The notes: generated from the sequence alone by a model not told the origin. 64,000 nt of DNA from RPQJ01 sp963732415 (GCA_963732415.1 CAVSZK010000009.1:186001-250000), one strand, 5' to 3'. Shown: positions 34,945-45,071, numbered from the stretch's first letter. A program made the numbers and translations.

Positions 34945-35757
34945 ATGACCAACATCCACTCGACCGCCATTGTCGAAGACGGCGCCGAGATCCATGAGTC
35001 GGCCCTGGTTGGCCCGTTCTCGATCATTGAGTCCGGGGCCGTCGTCGGCGCTGGCTGCCAGATCGAAAGCCATGTTCGAATCTACAGCGCCACGCGACTT
35101 GGGCGAAACAATCACATCAGCCACGGAGCGACCATCGGTTGTGCGCCACAGGATCTCTCCTACACGTCTGAAAACGGAAGGCCCCTGACCATCGGTGACG
35201 ACAATGTCTTCCGGGAGGGTGTGAATATCAGCCGCGGAGTGAAGACCGAGCAGGGAACCTGCATCGGCAACCACAACTACCTGATGGCCTGGACTCATAT
35301 CGGTCACGACTGTGTCCTGGGCGACCACAATACCTTCGTCAACGCTGCCGGCCTGGCCGGTCACGTCGAAGTCGAACATCATGTTTTCGTCTCTGGAAAT
35401 TCTGCGACGCACCAATTCTGCCGCCTGGGCGCCTATTCGATGATCGCGGGCAAGAGCGGAATCTCCCAGGACGTGCCGCCCTTCGTAACAGTCGATGGCC
35501 ACCGAGCCGAAATCATCGGCCTCAACACCGTGGGACTGCGACGCAATGGCTTCAACCAGGCGCAACGAACCTCGATCAAGCAGGCCTACTGGACAATTTA
35601 CAAATCGGGACTGAAGCTCATGGAGGCACTCGAAAAGCTAAGGGCGGGCGATCCGACCGAGGAGGTTCAGAGCATCGTCCGTTTCGTGGAAGCCAGCAGC
35701 CGCGGATTGGTTTCCCATCGCCTTTCTGCCCACAGGCCTGGCGTCGCCATTAATTGA
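34945..35757 (+). CDS. lpxA: Acyl-[ACP]-UDP-N-acetylglucosamine O-acyltransferase-like protein (LpxA)
   Basis: The 270-aa left-handed beta-helix protein has hexapeptide repeats (IHSTAIVEDGAEIHESALVG) and the LpxA family pattern at the active site: NYLMAWTHIGHDCVLGD keeps both histidines of the E. coli NAHIAHDC segment. IGDDNVFREGVNISRG and the C-terminal helices are present. LpxA adds a hydroxyacyl chain to UDP-GlcNAc in lipid A synthesis. AGGAGG precedes the ATG at 34945 by about 10 bases. It stands apart from lpxD, fabZ or lpxB and follows a lipid kinase, so it may be a second, specialised copy. The paralogue cannot be checked here. Confidence 0.85.
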   Translation: MTNIHSTAIVEDGAEIHESALVGPFSIIESGAVVGAGCQIESHVRIYSATRLGRNNHISHGATIGCAPQDLSYTSENGRPLTIGDDNVFREGVNISRGVKTEQGTCIGNHNYLMAWTHIGHDCVLGDHNTFVNAAGLAGHVEVEHHVFVSGNSATHQFCRLGAYSMIAGKSGISQDVPPFVTVDGHRAEIIGLNTVGLRRNGFNQAQRTSIKQAYWTIYKSGLKLMEALEKLRAGDPTEEVQSIVRFVEASSRGLVSHRLSAHRPGVAIN

Positions 35758-35961
35758 GGCCAGGACCCACGGAGGCGGAGCGCCAGCAGATCGACGCCCC
35801 ACCCGGCCGAGCCTATCCCGAGACTGAAGCCAGGAAGCGGGTCCCAGGGGCAGGGGTTCCGCACGCTCGAGTAAAAGATCCGCTGCAGCGAGCGACCCGA
35901 TCGCGATCATGACAAGGGTATGATCGGATCTCTTCCCTGAACGAGTCACCTGTCGGGTTCA

Positions 35962-36675
35962 ATGAGCGATCAAATCCCACCGCCGCCGGACCTTGCGCAC
36001 TTGCCAGTGTCGGCCCGGATCCGCGCCCGGATCCAGGCAGCGCGACGGCGATTCCATGCGAACGACAACATCGCCGACTTCCTGCTCCAGGGCGAACTCG
36101 AGGAGTTGCTCGTCGAGGTCGAAGGCAGGATGAAAGGCGTCCTGGAGAGCCTGGTGATCGACACCGAGGGCGATCACAACACGCAGGACACCGCGCGCCG
36201 GGTAGCCAAGATGTACCTGACTGAAGTGTTCCGAGGGCGCTATGTAAGCGCGCCGGCGGTCACGGAATTCCCGAACGCGGAGCACCTGAACGAACTCATG
36301 ATCGTCGGCCCGATCACGGTCCGCAGCGCTTGCAGTCACCACTTCTGCCCGATCCTTGGCCGCCTGTGGGTAGGAATCATGCCGAACGAGCACTCGAACC
36401 TGATCGGGCTGTCCAAGTACTCCCGTCTCGCGGAGTGGATCATGGGTCGTCCCCAGATCCAGGAAGAAGCGATCGCCCAGATGGCCGACTTGCTCATGAA
36501 CAAGGTGAGCCCCGACGGGTTGGCGGTGGTGATGGAAGCCGACCACTTCTGCATGCACTGGCGTGGCGTCAAGGACGACAAGACCAAGATGGTGAACAGC
36601 GTAATGCGCGGTTCGTTCCTGAAAGACCCGACGCTGCGCCGCGAATTCCTCTCCCTCATCAGCCTGACCGACTGA
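35962..36675 (+). CDS. folE: GTP cyclohydrolase I
   Basis: The 237-aa enzyme has the FolE core: DTARRVAKMYLTEVFRG, the zinc/catalytic segment VRSACSHHFCPILGRLWVGI with Cys and paired His, LIGLSKYSRL, and the C-terminal MEADHFCMHWRGVKDD carrying the third zinc Cys. It converts GTP to dihydroneopterin triphosphate, the first step of folate and tetrahydrobiopterin synthesis. The N-terminal 50 residues are longer than in many homologues and precede the core. The BLUF gene follows after only 7 bases, indicating an operon. No other folate gene is adjacent. Confidence 0.93.
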   Translation: MSDQIPPPPDLAHLPVSARIRARIQAARRRFHANDNIADFLLQGELEELLVEVEGRMKGVLESLVIDTEGDHNTQDTARRVAKMYLTEVFRGRYVSAPAVTEFPNAEHLNELMIVGPITVRSACSHHFCPILGRLWVGIMPNEHSNLIGLSKYSRLAEWIMGRPQIQEEAIAQMADLLMNKVSPDGLAVVMEADHFCMHWRGVKDDKTKMVNSVMRGSFLKDPTLRREFLSLISLTD

Positions 36676-36682
36676 GGCCACC

Positions 36683-37111
36683 ATGCTCGTCCGCCTTCTC
36701 TACGCCAGCCGCGCCACCAGTCAGCCCAGTACCGCCGTGCAGGATTCCATCCTCGAGCAGTCACGGGCTCACAATCCCAGGCTCGGCATCACCGGCGTGC
36801 TGTGCTTCAGCGACGAGCTGTTCATCCAGGTGCTGGAAGGCGGCCGCGACGAGGTCTGCGAGCTGTACAACACGATCGCGCGGGACGACCGCCACCAGAA
36901 CGTGCGAATCCTCAGCTTCGAGGAAATCCGCGAACGACGATTCGGCAACTGGACCATGGGGCAGGTCAACCTCGCCAAGGTCAATCCGTCGCTGCTCCTG
37001 AAGTACGGTGAGCGGGCCGAATTGAACCCCTTCATCTGCTCTGGCCACGCCTCGATGGCGCTGCTCGAAGAGCTGATCGCGACCGCGCTGGTCGGGAGTC
37101 GCGGCAGCTGA
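36683..37111 (+). CDS. BLUF-domain blue-light photoreceptor, stand-alone
   Basis: The 142-aa protein consists of one BLUF domain plus a short C-terminal extension. The flavin-contact residues are visible: Tyr in LLYASRATS near residue 7, Asn in NPRLGITGVLCF, Gln in ELFIQVLEGG, and a Trp-Thr-Met segment in FGNWTMGQVNL. BLUF domains bind FAD and signal through hydrogen-bond rearrangement under blue light. No output domain is fused, so it must act through a partner. Its start is 7 bases after folE, a linkage worth noting. GGCCACC precedes the ATG; the ribosome site is weak, consistent with coupling. Confidence 0.9.
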   Translation: MLVRLLYASRATSQPSTAVQDSILEQSRAHNPRLGITGVLCFSDELFIQVLEGGRDEVCELYNTIARDDRHQNVRILSFEEIRERRFGNWTMGQVNLAKVNPSLLLKYGERAELNPFICSGHASMALLEELIATALVGSRGS

Positions 37112-37196
37112 GGGCCAGCCTCCCCGTCCGTCCACGACGCAGGGTGACGTTTGTGGTGTCGACCTCCTGTATGCCTAGGGGCAATGCGGACCGGCG

Positions 37197-38600
37197 CTAG
37201 ACGAACGCAGCGAGCGCCTTCAGCAATTCCCGCCGCTCGGCCGGCGTTTCGCGAGTGCCGGGCAAGACGTGCTGCGCATGCGGTCGGCGATCGAGCCAGA
37301 ACTCGCCACTGACCTTGCCGGCCTCCGTGGCTGCCGCCAGCCAGACGATGGTGTCGGCGCCCTCTTCCGGAGTGCGCAACACCCGCTCCGTGACTCGATG
37401 GAACTCCGGCAGCCCCTCCACCACCCCCGGCGTGTCGGCCCAACCCGGGTGCATGGCGTTGACCACGATGCTGTCCTCCGCCCAGCGACGCGCCCATTCC
37501 TCGGTCAGGATCATCAGTCCGCGCTTGGCGCGCGCATAGGCGACCGACCCGGAGTAGGTACCTTTATTGCTCTGCAGGTCGTCGACGTGGATCTTCTGCG
37601 TGTACATCCCGCCCGAGAGCACGTTGACCACGCGCGCGACGCCATGCTTACCGGCCGCCTTCTTGAGCAACGGATGCAAGTGAGAGCTAAGCATGTACGG
37701 GCTCAGCAGCAGCAGCGCAAAGCTCTTCTCGAGGCCCTCAGCCGTTTCCTCGCGGGGATTGATCAGCATCCCGGCATTGTTGACCAGCACATCGATCGCC
37801 CTGCCCTTCTTCAGCAGGCGGGCGGCCAAAGCCCTGACTTCCTCGAGCATGCTGAGATCGGCGATCTCGACGTGGATCCGCTTGTTTCCGGACCGGCGCT
37901 CGAGATCCTTCGCGACGCGTTTCGCCTTGCCCGCATCGCGCGCGACGAGTGTCAGCTCCGCTCCGCGCGCCGCGAGGACCTCTGCGGTCGCAAGTCCCAA
38001 CCCAGAGGTCGCTCCCGTGATAACGATGTGGCGATCGCGCAGATACGCCGACACGGGGTTCCAATGCCTGCGCGCCGATCTGTAGCCGAAGCGGGTGAAG
38101 CCGAGCATGCCGGGCACGAGCAGCTTGTCGGACAGCGCGGTACCCCAGGTGGCACGGGGCGGGTCGAGCCGGTCCTCGAGCGCCCGCTTCATGCCGGCCA
38201 TGGCGCTCTTGCCGACACGATCCATCACTCCCGGGAACATCTTTGCCAGGCGGGCCAGTGGCGCAACGAAGTCGAAGGTCGCGACGTAGCGGACTCGCGT
38301 GCCGCCAGCGGTCCGCTTGAAGAATATCTCTTCCCGCGCCGTGAAGGGCTTCGAATCAACCGTCATCAGCAGGCGACGATCCGTCTCCCACTCGACCACG
38401 GTGTAGCGCAGCGAAAAGCCCGCCTTCATGTCGACCCGGAACTCGCTGCCCACGCCAAGCGGGCCTTCGGTCGAGCGCTGGCCGCGCGCCACGGCCGGGT
38501 CCCATTCCTCGATGCGGGAGAACTCGGAGATGTAGGCAAACACTTCGCGCAGCGGCCGCTGCACTTCGATGGTCTCGTCAAGCTGGATCGTGCTGGTCAT
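37197..38600 (-). CDS. SRPBCC (polyketide cyclase-like) - short-chain dehydrogenase fusion
   Basis: The 467-aa protein has two domains. Residues 1-145 are a START/SRPBCC ligand-binding fold (IQLDETIEVQRPLREVFAYI, then YISEFSRIEEWDPAVARG). From about residue 190 comes a short-chain dehydrogenase with the Rossmann motif VITGATSGLGLATAE, the NNAG motif VLVNNAGMLINP, a catalytic YARAK (Tyr/Lys) and VNAMHPGWADTP. The SDR part resembles the DHRS12/retinol-dehydrogenase type. The SRPBCC domain may present a hydrophobic substrate to the SDR site. The gene is monocistronic, with 221 bases to the preceding minus-strand gene downstream. Substrate unknown; lipid or aromatic ketone is plausible. Confidence 0.9.
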   Translation of the reverse strand: MTSTIQLDETIEVQRPLREVFAYISEFSRIEEWDPAVARGQRSTEGPLGVGSEFRVDMKAGFSLRYTVVEWETDRRLLMTVDSKPFTAREEIFFKRTAGGTRVRYVATFDFVAPLARLAKMFPGVMDRVGKSAMAGMKRALEDRLDPPRATWGTALSDKLLVPGMLGFTRFGYRSARRHWNPVSAYLRDRHIVITGATSGLGLATAEVLAARGAELTLVARDAGKAKRVAKDLERRSGNKRIHVEIADLSMLEEVRALAARLLKKGRAIDVLVNNAGMLINPREETAEGLEKSFALLLLSPYMLSSHLHPLLKKAAGKHGVARVVNVLSGGMYTQKIHVDDLQSNKGTYSGSVAYARAKRGLMILTEEWARRWAEDSIVVNAMHPGWADTPGVVEGLPEFHRVTERVLRTPEEGADTIVWLAAATEAGKVSGEFWLDRRPHAQHVLPGTRETPAERRELLKALAAFV

Positions 38601-38821
38601 GTTCGTCTCGCGAAGAGGGAAAGGCGGCGGGCGCCTGTGCAGGTACCCTGCCTGTTCGGGAATCGACTGCCTTTCATGGTGCTCTCCGCGGTCGTCCGAG
38701 AACGCCGGAAAACACCCTGGTCGACGGCATTCCCGCTCTTCAGAGAGACAATAGTTAACTTTTCAGCACCGGGCGGACGCTCAGCATCCGCCCGGCGTAC
38801 TCATGCACCGCAGGACCGGCC

Positions 38822-39862
<1,041 letters not shown>

Positions 39863-40031
39863 GGTATGGCTCCCAGCAAGCGGACTGAATGTCAGCACGC
39901 TAGACCAATTGCCGTCGCCCGATAAGTCGGAAAAGTACCGAATCCCTCAGGCCGGTTGCGGCGGACCGACGACGCGCAGGGCGGCAGGGAGTCCGATGGT
40001 CACGCCGTAAACAGCAAGAGATTCATGAAGT

Positions 40032-40053
40032 TGGAAGTGGCGGCCAGGAACGG
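40032..40053 (+). repeat. Dispersed 22-bp repeat, divergent copy C
   Basis: This stretch in the gap between the peroxidase and CFI-box genes matches the repeats at 60647-60668 and 62652-62673 at about 19 of 22 positions (shared core ...GGCCAGG.ACGG). It is in the same orientation. It is too diverged to be certain. Confidence 0.45.
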
Positions 40054-40080
40054 GCTGAGTCGGCGCGTCCCGGCCCATGG

Positions 40081-41259
40081 TTACCGTGCAACTCGCCGGC
40101 GCTGCAGGCGCCATGTGAGTAGCAGGATGATCGCAAGCGCTACGATCACCAGCGCGCTCCGCGGATAAACGATGGTCAAGACCACCGGTGTCAGTAGTAC
40201 GCGGGTGGCGAATCTGAGCGGGGGGCGCGCCGCGATCAATGCGGCCAGTGGTGGCGAATGCCGGTAATAGAAACGTATGAATGCACGACCCAGTTCAGTC
40301 CGTTGCAGATAGCGGTCGCGGAATTTCCGCAACGCGACGACATGTGGTTCCAGGGCAGAACCGTACGCGGCGGTCGCAATGAAACAACCGGCTCCCACGT
40401 TACCGATGTTGCCGACATCGACAGAGCAGTCGCTGAAGGCCGGGAGACCCAGCTCGTCCTCGTCCAGATTGTTGCTTGTCGCGTAATCGGTATCCGCGCT
40501 CGACACGGCGAAGGTCATGGTCAGAAATCGTGTGGTCGTGTTCCGAAAATCATCGGACACGGCCAGCAGCTTGACGGTGGCACCGGCGGCGACGGTGGCG
40601 ATCGTGCAGCGCAGACCCGAGCAGCCGGTACTGGTGAAATGCAGCCCGGGGGCAATCGCTGGATCCTGGCTCATGTCGACGATCACATCGTGCGCATCGT
40701 CGGGTCCGGCGTTGGCCACGTAAACAGTCGTCTCGAGGTGGCGGGTGGCATCGCAAGGGGGCCAGGTCATCGTGTCGCCGTTTATCGACAGGTCTACACA
40801 GACGACATTCGCTGACGTCCGAACGGCGGCGACCGCGCGGTTGTTAGACTTCTGCGTGTCGAGGAGATCGTTCGTCTCAGCGAAATTTGCGCTGCAGGGC
40901 GGTTGGACGGGCGCGACGACAATCGCCGGAATGACCAGCAGCGCGGTGGCTCCTGGACTCATGTCGCCCACGGTCCATGCGCCGGTGGCCGCATCGTACG
41001 AGCCGACGCTGGTGAATGCGGCCATGCCCGCCGGTATGGCGAGTTCCGCGGACAACTGGTTGGTCACAATGACGGCAGTCGCCGGATCGACGCCGACATT
41101 GTTCAGCGTGACGGTGAATTGAACCGGTTGTCCGGGTCCGGGCACCGGGACATCGACGGACATGCTGAGCGCGAGGTCCGGCGCCGCCAGGACCAGTGTT
41201 GGAAACAGCGCGAGGAACACCGTCGCGAAGAGGGTTCGCACGCTGGCTGCACGTGTCAT
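40081..41259 (-). CDS. Exported DUF11-like protein with CFI-box C-terminal domain
   Basis: The 392-aa protein has a signal peptide (TLFATVFLALFPTLVLAAPD) and two DUF11/CARDB-like Ig modules (FTVTLNNVGVDPATAVIVTN; VYVANAGPDDAHDVIVDMSQ). A CFI-box follows near residue 290 (GCFIATAAYGSALEPHVVAL). The protein then ends with a membrane helix (SALVIVALAIILLLTWRLQ) and a basic tail (RRRVAR). The CFI-box C-terminal region is a recognised sorting-like module with unknown machinery. The protein is predicted to be anchored and face outward. It lies in a minus-strand cluster with c-type cytochromes. Confidence 0.84.
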   Translation of the reverse strand: MTRAASVRTLFATVFLALFPTLVLAAPDLALSMSVDVPVPGPGQPVQFTVTLNNVGVDPATAVIVTNQLSAELAIPAGMAAFTSVGSYDAATGAWTVGDMSPGATALLVIPAIVVAPVQPPCSANFAETNDLLDTQKSNNRAVAAVRTSANVVCVDLSINGDTMTWPPCDATRHLETTVYVANAGPDDAHDVIVDMSQDPAIAPGLHFTSTGCSGLRCTIATVAAGATVKLLAVSDDFRNTTTRFLTMTFAVSSADTDYATSNNLDEDELGLPAFSDCSVDVGNIGNVGAGCFIATAAYGSALEPHVVALRKFRDRYLQRTELGRAFIRFYYRHSPPLAALIAARPPLRFATRVLLTPVVLTIVYPRSALVIVALAIILLLTWRLQRRRVAR

Positions 41260-41409
41260 GTTCGGCTGGCCTCGCGACGGTTAATGGATGCTTTGAATCC
41301 CGTCCGTGCGAACTTCTGACGGCGATTCTGCACCGCACGCGTTCCGGATGCACGCTTCGTTGCGCGGACGGCTACATCTCACCCGTTCGGTCAGCGCTGG
41401 TTGCGCAGT

Positions 41410-43194
41410 TCAACCAACGGCTTGCTCACGCCGCCGCCGCCACCCACGGAACAGGCCCAGGGTGAGCAGTCCGAGCAGGGTCGTACCGCTGGTGTTGCCG
41501 CCTCCGCCACCACCACCGCCGTCGCCATCGCTGTCGTCCGACGTGCCGCTGCCGAGGAAGGACGCCGTCAACTGGATGTCCGAAGCCGACAGGCAATCGA
41601 GGAACTGCATGGCGCTTTTCTCCCGAATGGCATCCGTGATGTCCTTGGCGGTTTCGCCGCGAACGCTCCCACCATTGCGGCCGCCGCGGCCATCGTTGCC
41701 ATGGCACCCCGCGCACGTGGAGACGTACAGCTGTTCGCCGGTTGGGGTACGGGAGTCGAGGTAGCCCGCAATGGAGCTGATCTGCGTTGCGGTCAGCTGC
41801 TGGTTGCCGAACGCCACCATGTCGGGCACACCCTGCGGGAACAGGTTCGTCCCGAAAATCGCACCGGTGATTGTGCAGGACCGGGCACCCGCGACGCGCT
41901 TCGTCCCGGCCAGCGAGGCATCGACGGCCGATCCGCCCCACGGGTCCCCATGGCAATCGGCGCAGTTCGCTGAATACAGGTCTTCACCGGTGTTGGCTGT
42001 CTGGATCGACGCGGATGTCGTCGCGGTTGCCTTGAGGCCCGCATCGTCGGTTACCGACAGTGTCACCGTGTACGTGCCCGGGGCGTTGTAAGCATGCGTC
42101 GGCTTCGCGCCCGACGCCGTGCCGCCGTCACCGAAGGTCCAGTCGTAGCTGACGATCGAGCCGTCCGGATCCGAGGAAGCGGAGCCGTCGAACGCCACCG
42201 GCGACGCTGTCGTGCCGTTGTAGGGTCCTCCGGCCCTCGCGACCGGCGGCTGCAATCCGGTGCCGTCGGTGACCTGGGCCGTCGTCGATGCCGAGTTCGT
42301 GAGCCCGTCGTTGTCGGTGACCGTCAGCCTCACCGTGTACGACCCGGCCGCCGCGTAGGCATGCATCGATGTAACGCCGGATGCGGTGGCGCCGTCGCCG
42401 AAATTCCACAGGTAGCTGACTACGCTCCCGTCCGGATCGCGGGAGGCGGCGCCATTGAAGCTGATGGCCACGTTGACCGTGCCCGAATAGGGGCCGCCTG
42501 CGTTAGCGACCGGCGGTTGGGTATTGGGCGTCACCGTGACGGTGGTGCTGGCCTGATTGGTTGCCCCGCCGTTGTCGGTCACCGTCAGCGTCACCGTGAA
42601 GGTGCCTGCGGTCGCGTAAGTTGCGCTCGGGGCCGCGCCCGATCCGCTGGTGCCGTTGCCGAAGTTCCAGGCATACGAAGCGATGCTGCCGTCCGGGTCC
42701 CTCGACGCCGACCCGTCCAGGGTCACGGGTGCGCCGACAGCAGCCGAGTACGGGCCGCCGGCATTGGCGACGGGCGGCTGGTTCGACGCGGCCGGCGGAT
42801 CCAGCAGGGCCACAGACGCAGGCGGCGTGCGACCGTTGTTGTCGCAGCCGGGGGTGGTCGCGACGCACCAGCCGGGCTGGGCGTTCTTCGTGATCTCGAC
42901 CAGGTTGGAATTGCCTTCCTTGTCGGAATCCAGGCTCTCGATGGCAGCCAGGCGCTGGGCGTCGGTGCCGTTGGCCGACCTCAGGTCGCGCCCGTAGGAA
43001 TTGAACGTACTGGTCGATCCGCCATGGCACGTATTGGCGCAACCCGCGACCGTATAGGTCGTGGAAGCGGGGTAACGCTGGCTAAAGGAGGAAGCCAGGC
43101 CGGAGGTTGCCGCCGCCGGCGTGATGCCGGCCAGTGCAAGGACGACCAGGCATGCGGAAAAAGCTGCAACTCGGGCGGAATGGGTTGACCACAT
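41410..43194 (-). CDS. Exported multi-haem PKD-domain protein with GlyGly-CTERM-like anchor
   Basis: The 594-aa protein has a signal peptide (AAFSACLVVLALAGITPAAA), then a rare CxxxCH haem-like site (AGCANTCHGGS). Three PKD domains follow (PPVANAGGPYSAAVGAPVTL, NAGGPYSGTVNVAISFNGAA, ARAGGPYNGTTASPVAFDGS). Two cytochrome c modules with CxxCH come next (YSANCADCHGDPWGG, YVSTCAGCHGNDGRGG). The C-terminus is Asp/Gly-rich, then LLGLLTLGLF and RGWRRRR, as in GlyGly-CTERM sorting signals. It is therefore probably surface-exposed. The start at 43194 has GGGAGG upstream; an extension to 43320 lacks signal-peptide features. It may carry electrons at the cell surface; unproven. Confidence 0.86.
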   Translation of the reverse strand: MWSTHSARVAAFSACLVVLALAGITPAAATSGLASSFSQRYPASTTYTVAGCANTCHGGSTSTFNSYGRDLRSANGTDAQRLAAIESLDSDKEGNSNLVEITKNAQPGWCVATTPGCDNNGRTPPASVALLDPPAASNQPPVANAGGPYSAAVGAPVTLDGSASRDPDGSIASYAWNFGNGTSGSGAAPSATYATAGTFTVTLTVTDNGGATNQASTTVTVTPNTQPPVANAGGPYSGTVNVAISFNGAASRDPDGSVVSYLWNFGDGATASGVTSMHAYAAAGSYTVRLTVTDNDGLTNSASTTAQVTDGTGLQPPVARAGGPYNGTTASPVAFDGSASSDPDGSIVSYDWTFGDGGTASGAKPTHAYNAPGTYTVTLSVTDDAGLKATATTSASIQTANTGEDLYSANCADCHGDPWGGSAVDASLAGTKRVAGARSCTITGAIFGTNLFPQGVPDMVAFGNQQLTATQISSIAGYLDSRTPTGEQLYVSTCAGCHGNDGRGGRNGGSVRGETAKDITDAIREKSAMQFLDCLSASDIQLTASFLGSGTSDDSDGDGGGGGGGGNTSGTTLLGLLTLGLFRGWRRRREQAVG

Positions 43195-43344
43195 GATGAA
43201 TCGCCTCCCTGATTGTCCAGTCTGGCACGGCAGGTGCGACGGCGAAACCATCGACTCGAACCGGCCAAACGCTAACAGCCACGCATTACCGGCCTGCGCA
43301 TGCGGGAACCGCCAGGCCATTCGCCCGCACTACAACCGTTAGAC

Positions 43345-43380
43345 GTCGGGACCGGGCAAAATCAATCGCCCGGTCCCGAC
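43345..43380. terminator. Perfect 13-bp hairpin downstream of the small cytochrome gene
   Basis: GTCGGGACCGGGC and GCCCGGTCCCGAC pair perfectly around a 10-base AT-rich loop. It lies 75 bases past the stop of the minus-strand gene ending at 43455 and upstream of the PKD gene. No T-run follows. Confidence 0.65.
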
Positions 43381-43454
43381 CAGCCGAACGTCAGCACCAG
43401 CCCCGTCGCGGCAATCACCGCATGCGCATGCCGGTTGCTGATGGCGAGGCGCGG

Positions 43455-44120
43455 CTAAAACAGCCCTTTCACCCAGGCAATCGACGCTCCGATAAAGACC
43501 ATGGCTTTCAACTTGAACAGGGCCATTGCATCGCCATCCAGGGGCACCGGTTCGCCGCAGCGTGGGTCGGAGCGCTGCAATGCACCGGTCATCTGGCGGT
43601 CGATGGGGATCGGTTCGCAGCCGTGGTTGGTTTCACAGACGAAGTCCCACGGGTCGCGTGCGGGAGCATGACAGCCGAAGCAGTTCTTGCCGAAACGATT
43701 ATTGACCTCGGCAAAGCCACGCTTGACGATCCTGGTGCCCGTCGCGCTGACCTCCAGCTCGAAGAACTCCCAGTCTCCGGTGGCCGGGTTGAACCCGGCC
43801 TCGCGCTTGACCATGGCTTCCGTGGGCACCAGCTGCACCACCGATCCGGCCGGATAGACGGCACCGTTGGGCGCGTTGGCGGCAGCCAGCGTGTCGGCGA
43901 TGTTTCCGAGCAGGTTGTCGACGTAGAAGTGTCGAACCGGGGTCATCTTGCGCACGCAGCGAAACGTGCTGTCATCGACGTTGACCGGGATCACGGCAAC
44001 CGCCGGCGCTTCGATCACGGCCGGCGTCGCTGGCGGCCCGGCGGTGGCGCCCGCTTCAGTCAGCCCACTCAGCAGCAGCACTGCTGTGGCGCCAGACAAT
44101 CTGTTCATTACCGCCCCCAT
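43455..44120 (-). CDS. Exported c-type cytochrome-like protein (single haem)
   Basis: The 221-aa protein has a signal peptide (LSGATAVLLLSGLTEAGATA) and one CxxCH site near residue 150 (RFGKNCFGCHAPARDPWDFV) followed by Cys-rich segments (CETNHGC, DPRCGEP). The region before the haem (AGSVVQLVPTEAMVKREAGF) resembles cytochrome P460-type folds, but I cannot confirm the family. The last 20 residues are hydrophobic (ALFKLKAMVFIGASIAWVKG), possibly a membrane anchor. An ATG at 44108 is an alternative start. It sits with the other exported haem proteins. Confidence 0.72.
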   Translation of the reverse strand: MGAVMNRLSGATAVLLLSGLTEAGATAGPPATPAVIEAPAVAVIPVNVDDSTFRCVRKMTPVRHFYVDNLLGNIADTLAAANAPNGAVYPAGSVVQLVPTEAMVKREAGFNPATGDWEFFELEVSATGTRIVKRGFAEVNNRFGKNCFGCHAPARDPWDFVCETNHGCEPIPIDRQMTGALQRSDPRCGEPVPLDGDAMALFKLKAMVFIGASIAWVKGLF

Positions 44121-44191
44121 TTATTGAAGTCTTCTCTTCGTTATCCGAGCGCAAGTACTGCTGTTGGCGCGCCTCGATCGCAGGCCGAACG

Positions 44192-44986
44192 CTATGCCTG
44201 GCCGATCGACACGCTCATCATGCTGATCGATCCCAGATCGATGCCGTCCGTCAGGAACGCGAGCCGGTCATCGGGTCGCTTCAGAGCGATCACATACAGC
44301 AGTGGCAGGTAGTGCTCTGGCGTGGGAATGCTCTTTGCACCGTCCTCGCCGAGTGCGCTCATGTCGGTGAGCGACGCGTGATCGTTCGCGATCAGCCGCG
44401 ATCGCACCTCCGAATTGAATCGGGTTGCCCACGGCCACGGCCCGGCCCCGTCCTCCCGTCGCATCATCCCGAGGTTGTGCACTACGTTGCCGCTGCCTAC
44501 GACCAGCACGCCCTCGTCGCGCAAGGGCGCCAGCTGCCGCGCGAGCTCGTAATGGGCCGCCAGTGGCTTCGTCCTGTCGATGGCGAGTTGCACGACCGGA
44601 ACATCCGCCTCCGGGTAGACGTGCTTCAGCACGGACCAGGTGCCATGGTCCAGGCCCCACTCGGTCCTGTCCTCGACGACGGTCGTGGGTGCCAGCAACT
44701 CCTGGACGCGGGTCGCCAGCGCGGGATCGCCGAGCGCTGGATACTCGACTTCGTACAGCGCCTTCGGGAACCCCCCGAAATCGTGGATCGTCTTCGGCTG
44801 CGGCATCGCAGTGACCGCCGTACCGCGTATGTACCAGTGCGCCGACACGCAGAGAATGCTGCGCGGACGCGGTGCGCTCTTGCCGAACTCCGCCCACGCC
44901 AGCGTGTGTGGATTGCTCGCCAGCGTATTCATCGGGCTCCCGTGTCCGAAGAATACGACCGGCATCGTCCGGGATTCGGCTTTCAT
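44192..44986 (-). CDS. ygiD: 4,5-DOPA extradiol dioxygenase family protein (YgiD-like)
   Basis: This 264-aa class III extradiol dioxygenase-like protein has metal-binding histidines in FFGHGSPMN and VSAHWY, plus GSGNVVHNLG and WGLDHGTWSVLKHVYPEADV. Homologues include plant DODA and E. coli YgiD, which cleave the ring of DOPA and related catechols. The ATG at 44986 gives the usual N-terminus just before the FGHGSPMN motif; a GTG at 45007 would add seven residues. It lies upstream on the same strand of the cytochrome-like gene, with a 71-base gap. A natural substrate is not deducible. Confidence 0.88.
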   Translation of the reverse strand: MKAESRTMPVVFFGHGSPMNTLASNPHTLAWAEFGKSAPRPRSILCVSAHWYIRGTAVTAMPQPKTIHDFGGFPKALYEVEYPALGDPALATRVQELLAPTTVVEDRTEWGLDHGTWSVLKHVYPEADVPVVQLAIDRTKPLAAHYELARQLAPLRDEGVLVVGSGNVVHNLGMMRREDGAGPWPWATRFNSEVRSRLIANDHASLTDMSALGEDGAKSIPTPEHYLPLLYVIALKRPDDRLAFLTDGIDLGSISMMSVSIGQA

Positions 44987-45071
44987 GTCGACAACATACT
45001 GCGGCACCGGCCGCCCGGGGGCAATCGAAGCCGAGCGCCTGGAGCAGCGCGAAGCTCATGGCAACATGCGG

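Noticed and set aside
40027..40060. Resemblance of the 22-bp repeat family to a tRNA 3' end, suggesting a tRNA gene
   Set aside because: No D-arm, anticodon arm or full cloverleaf could be formed around any copy. Only the short end resembles a tRNA, so no tRNA is reported.
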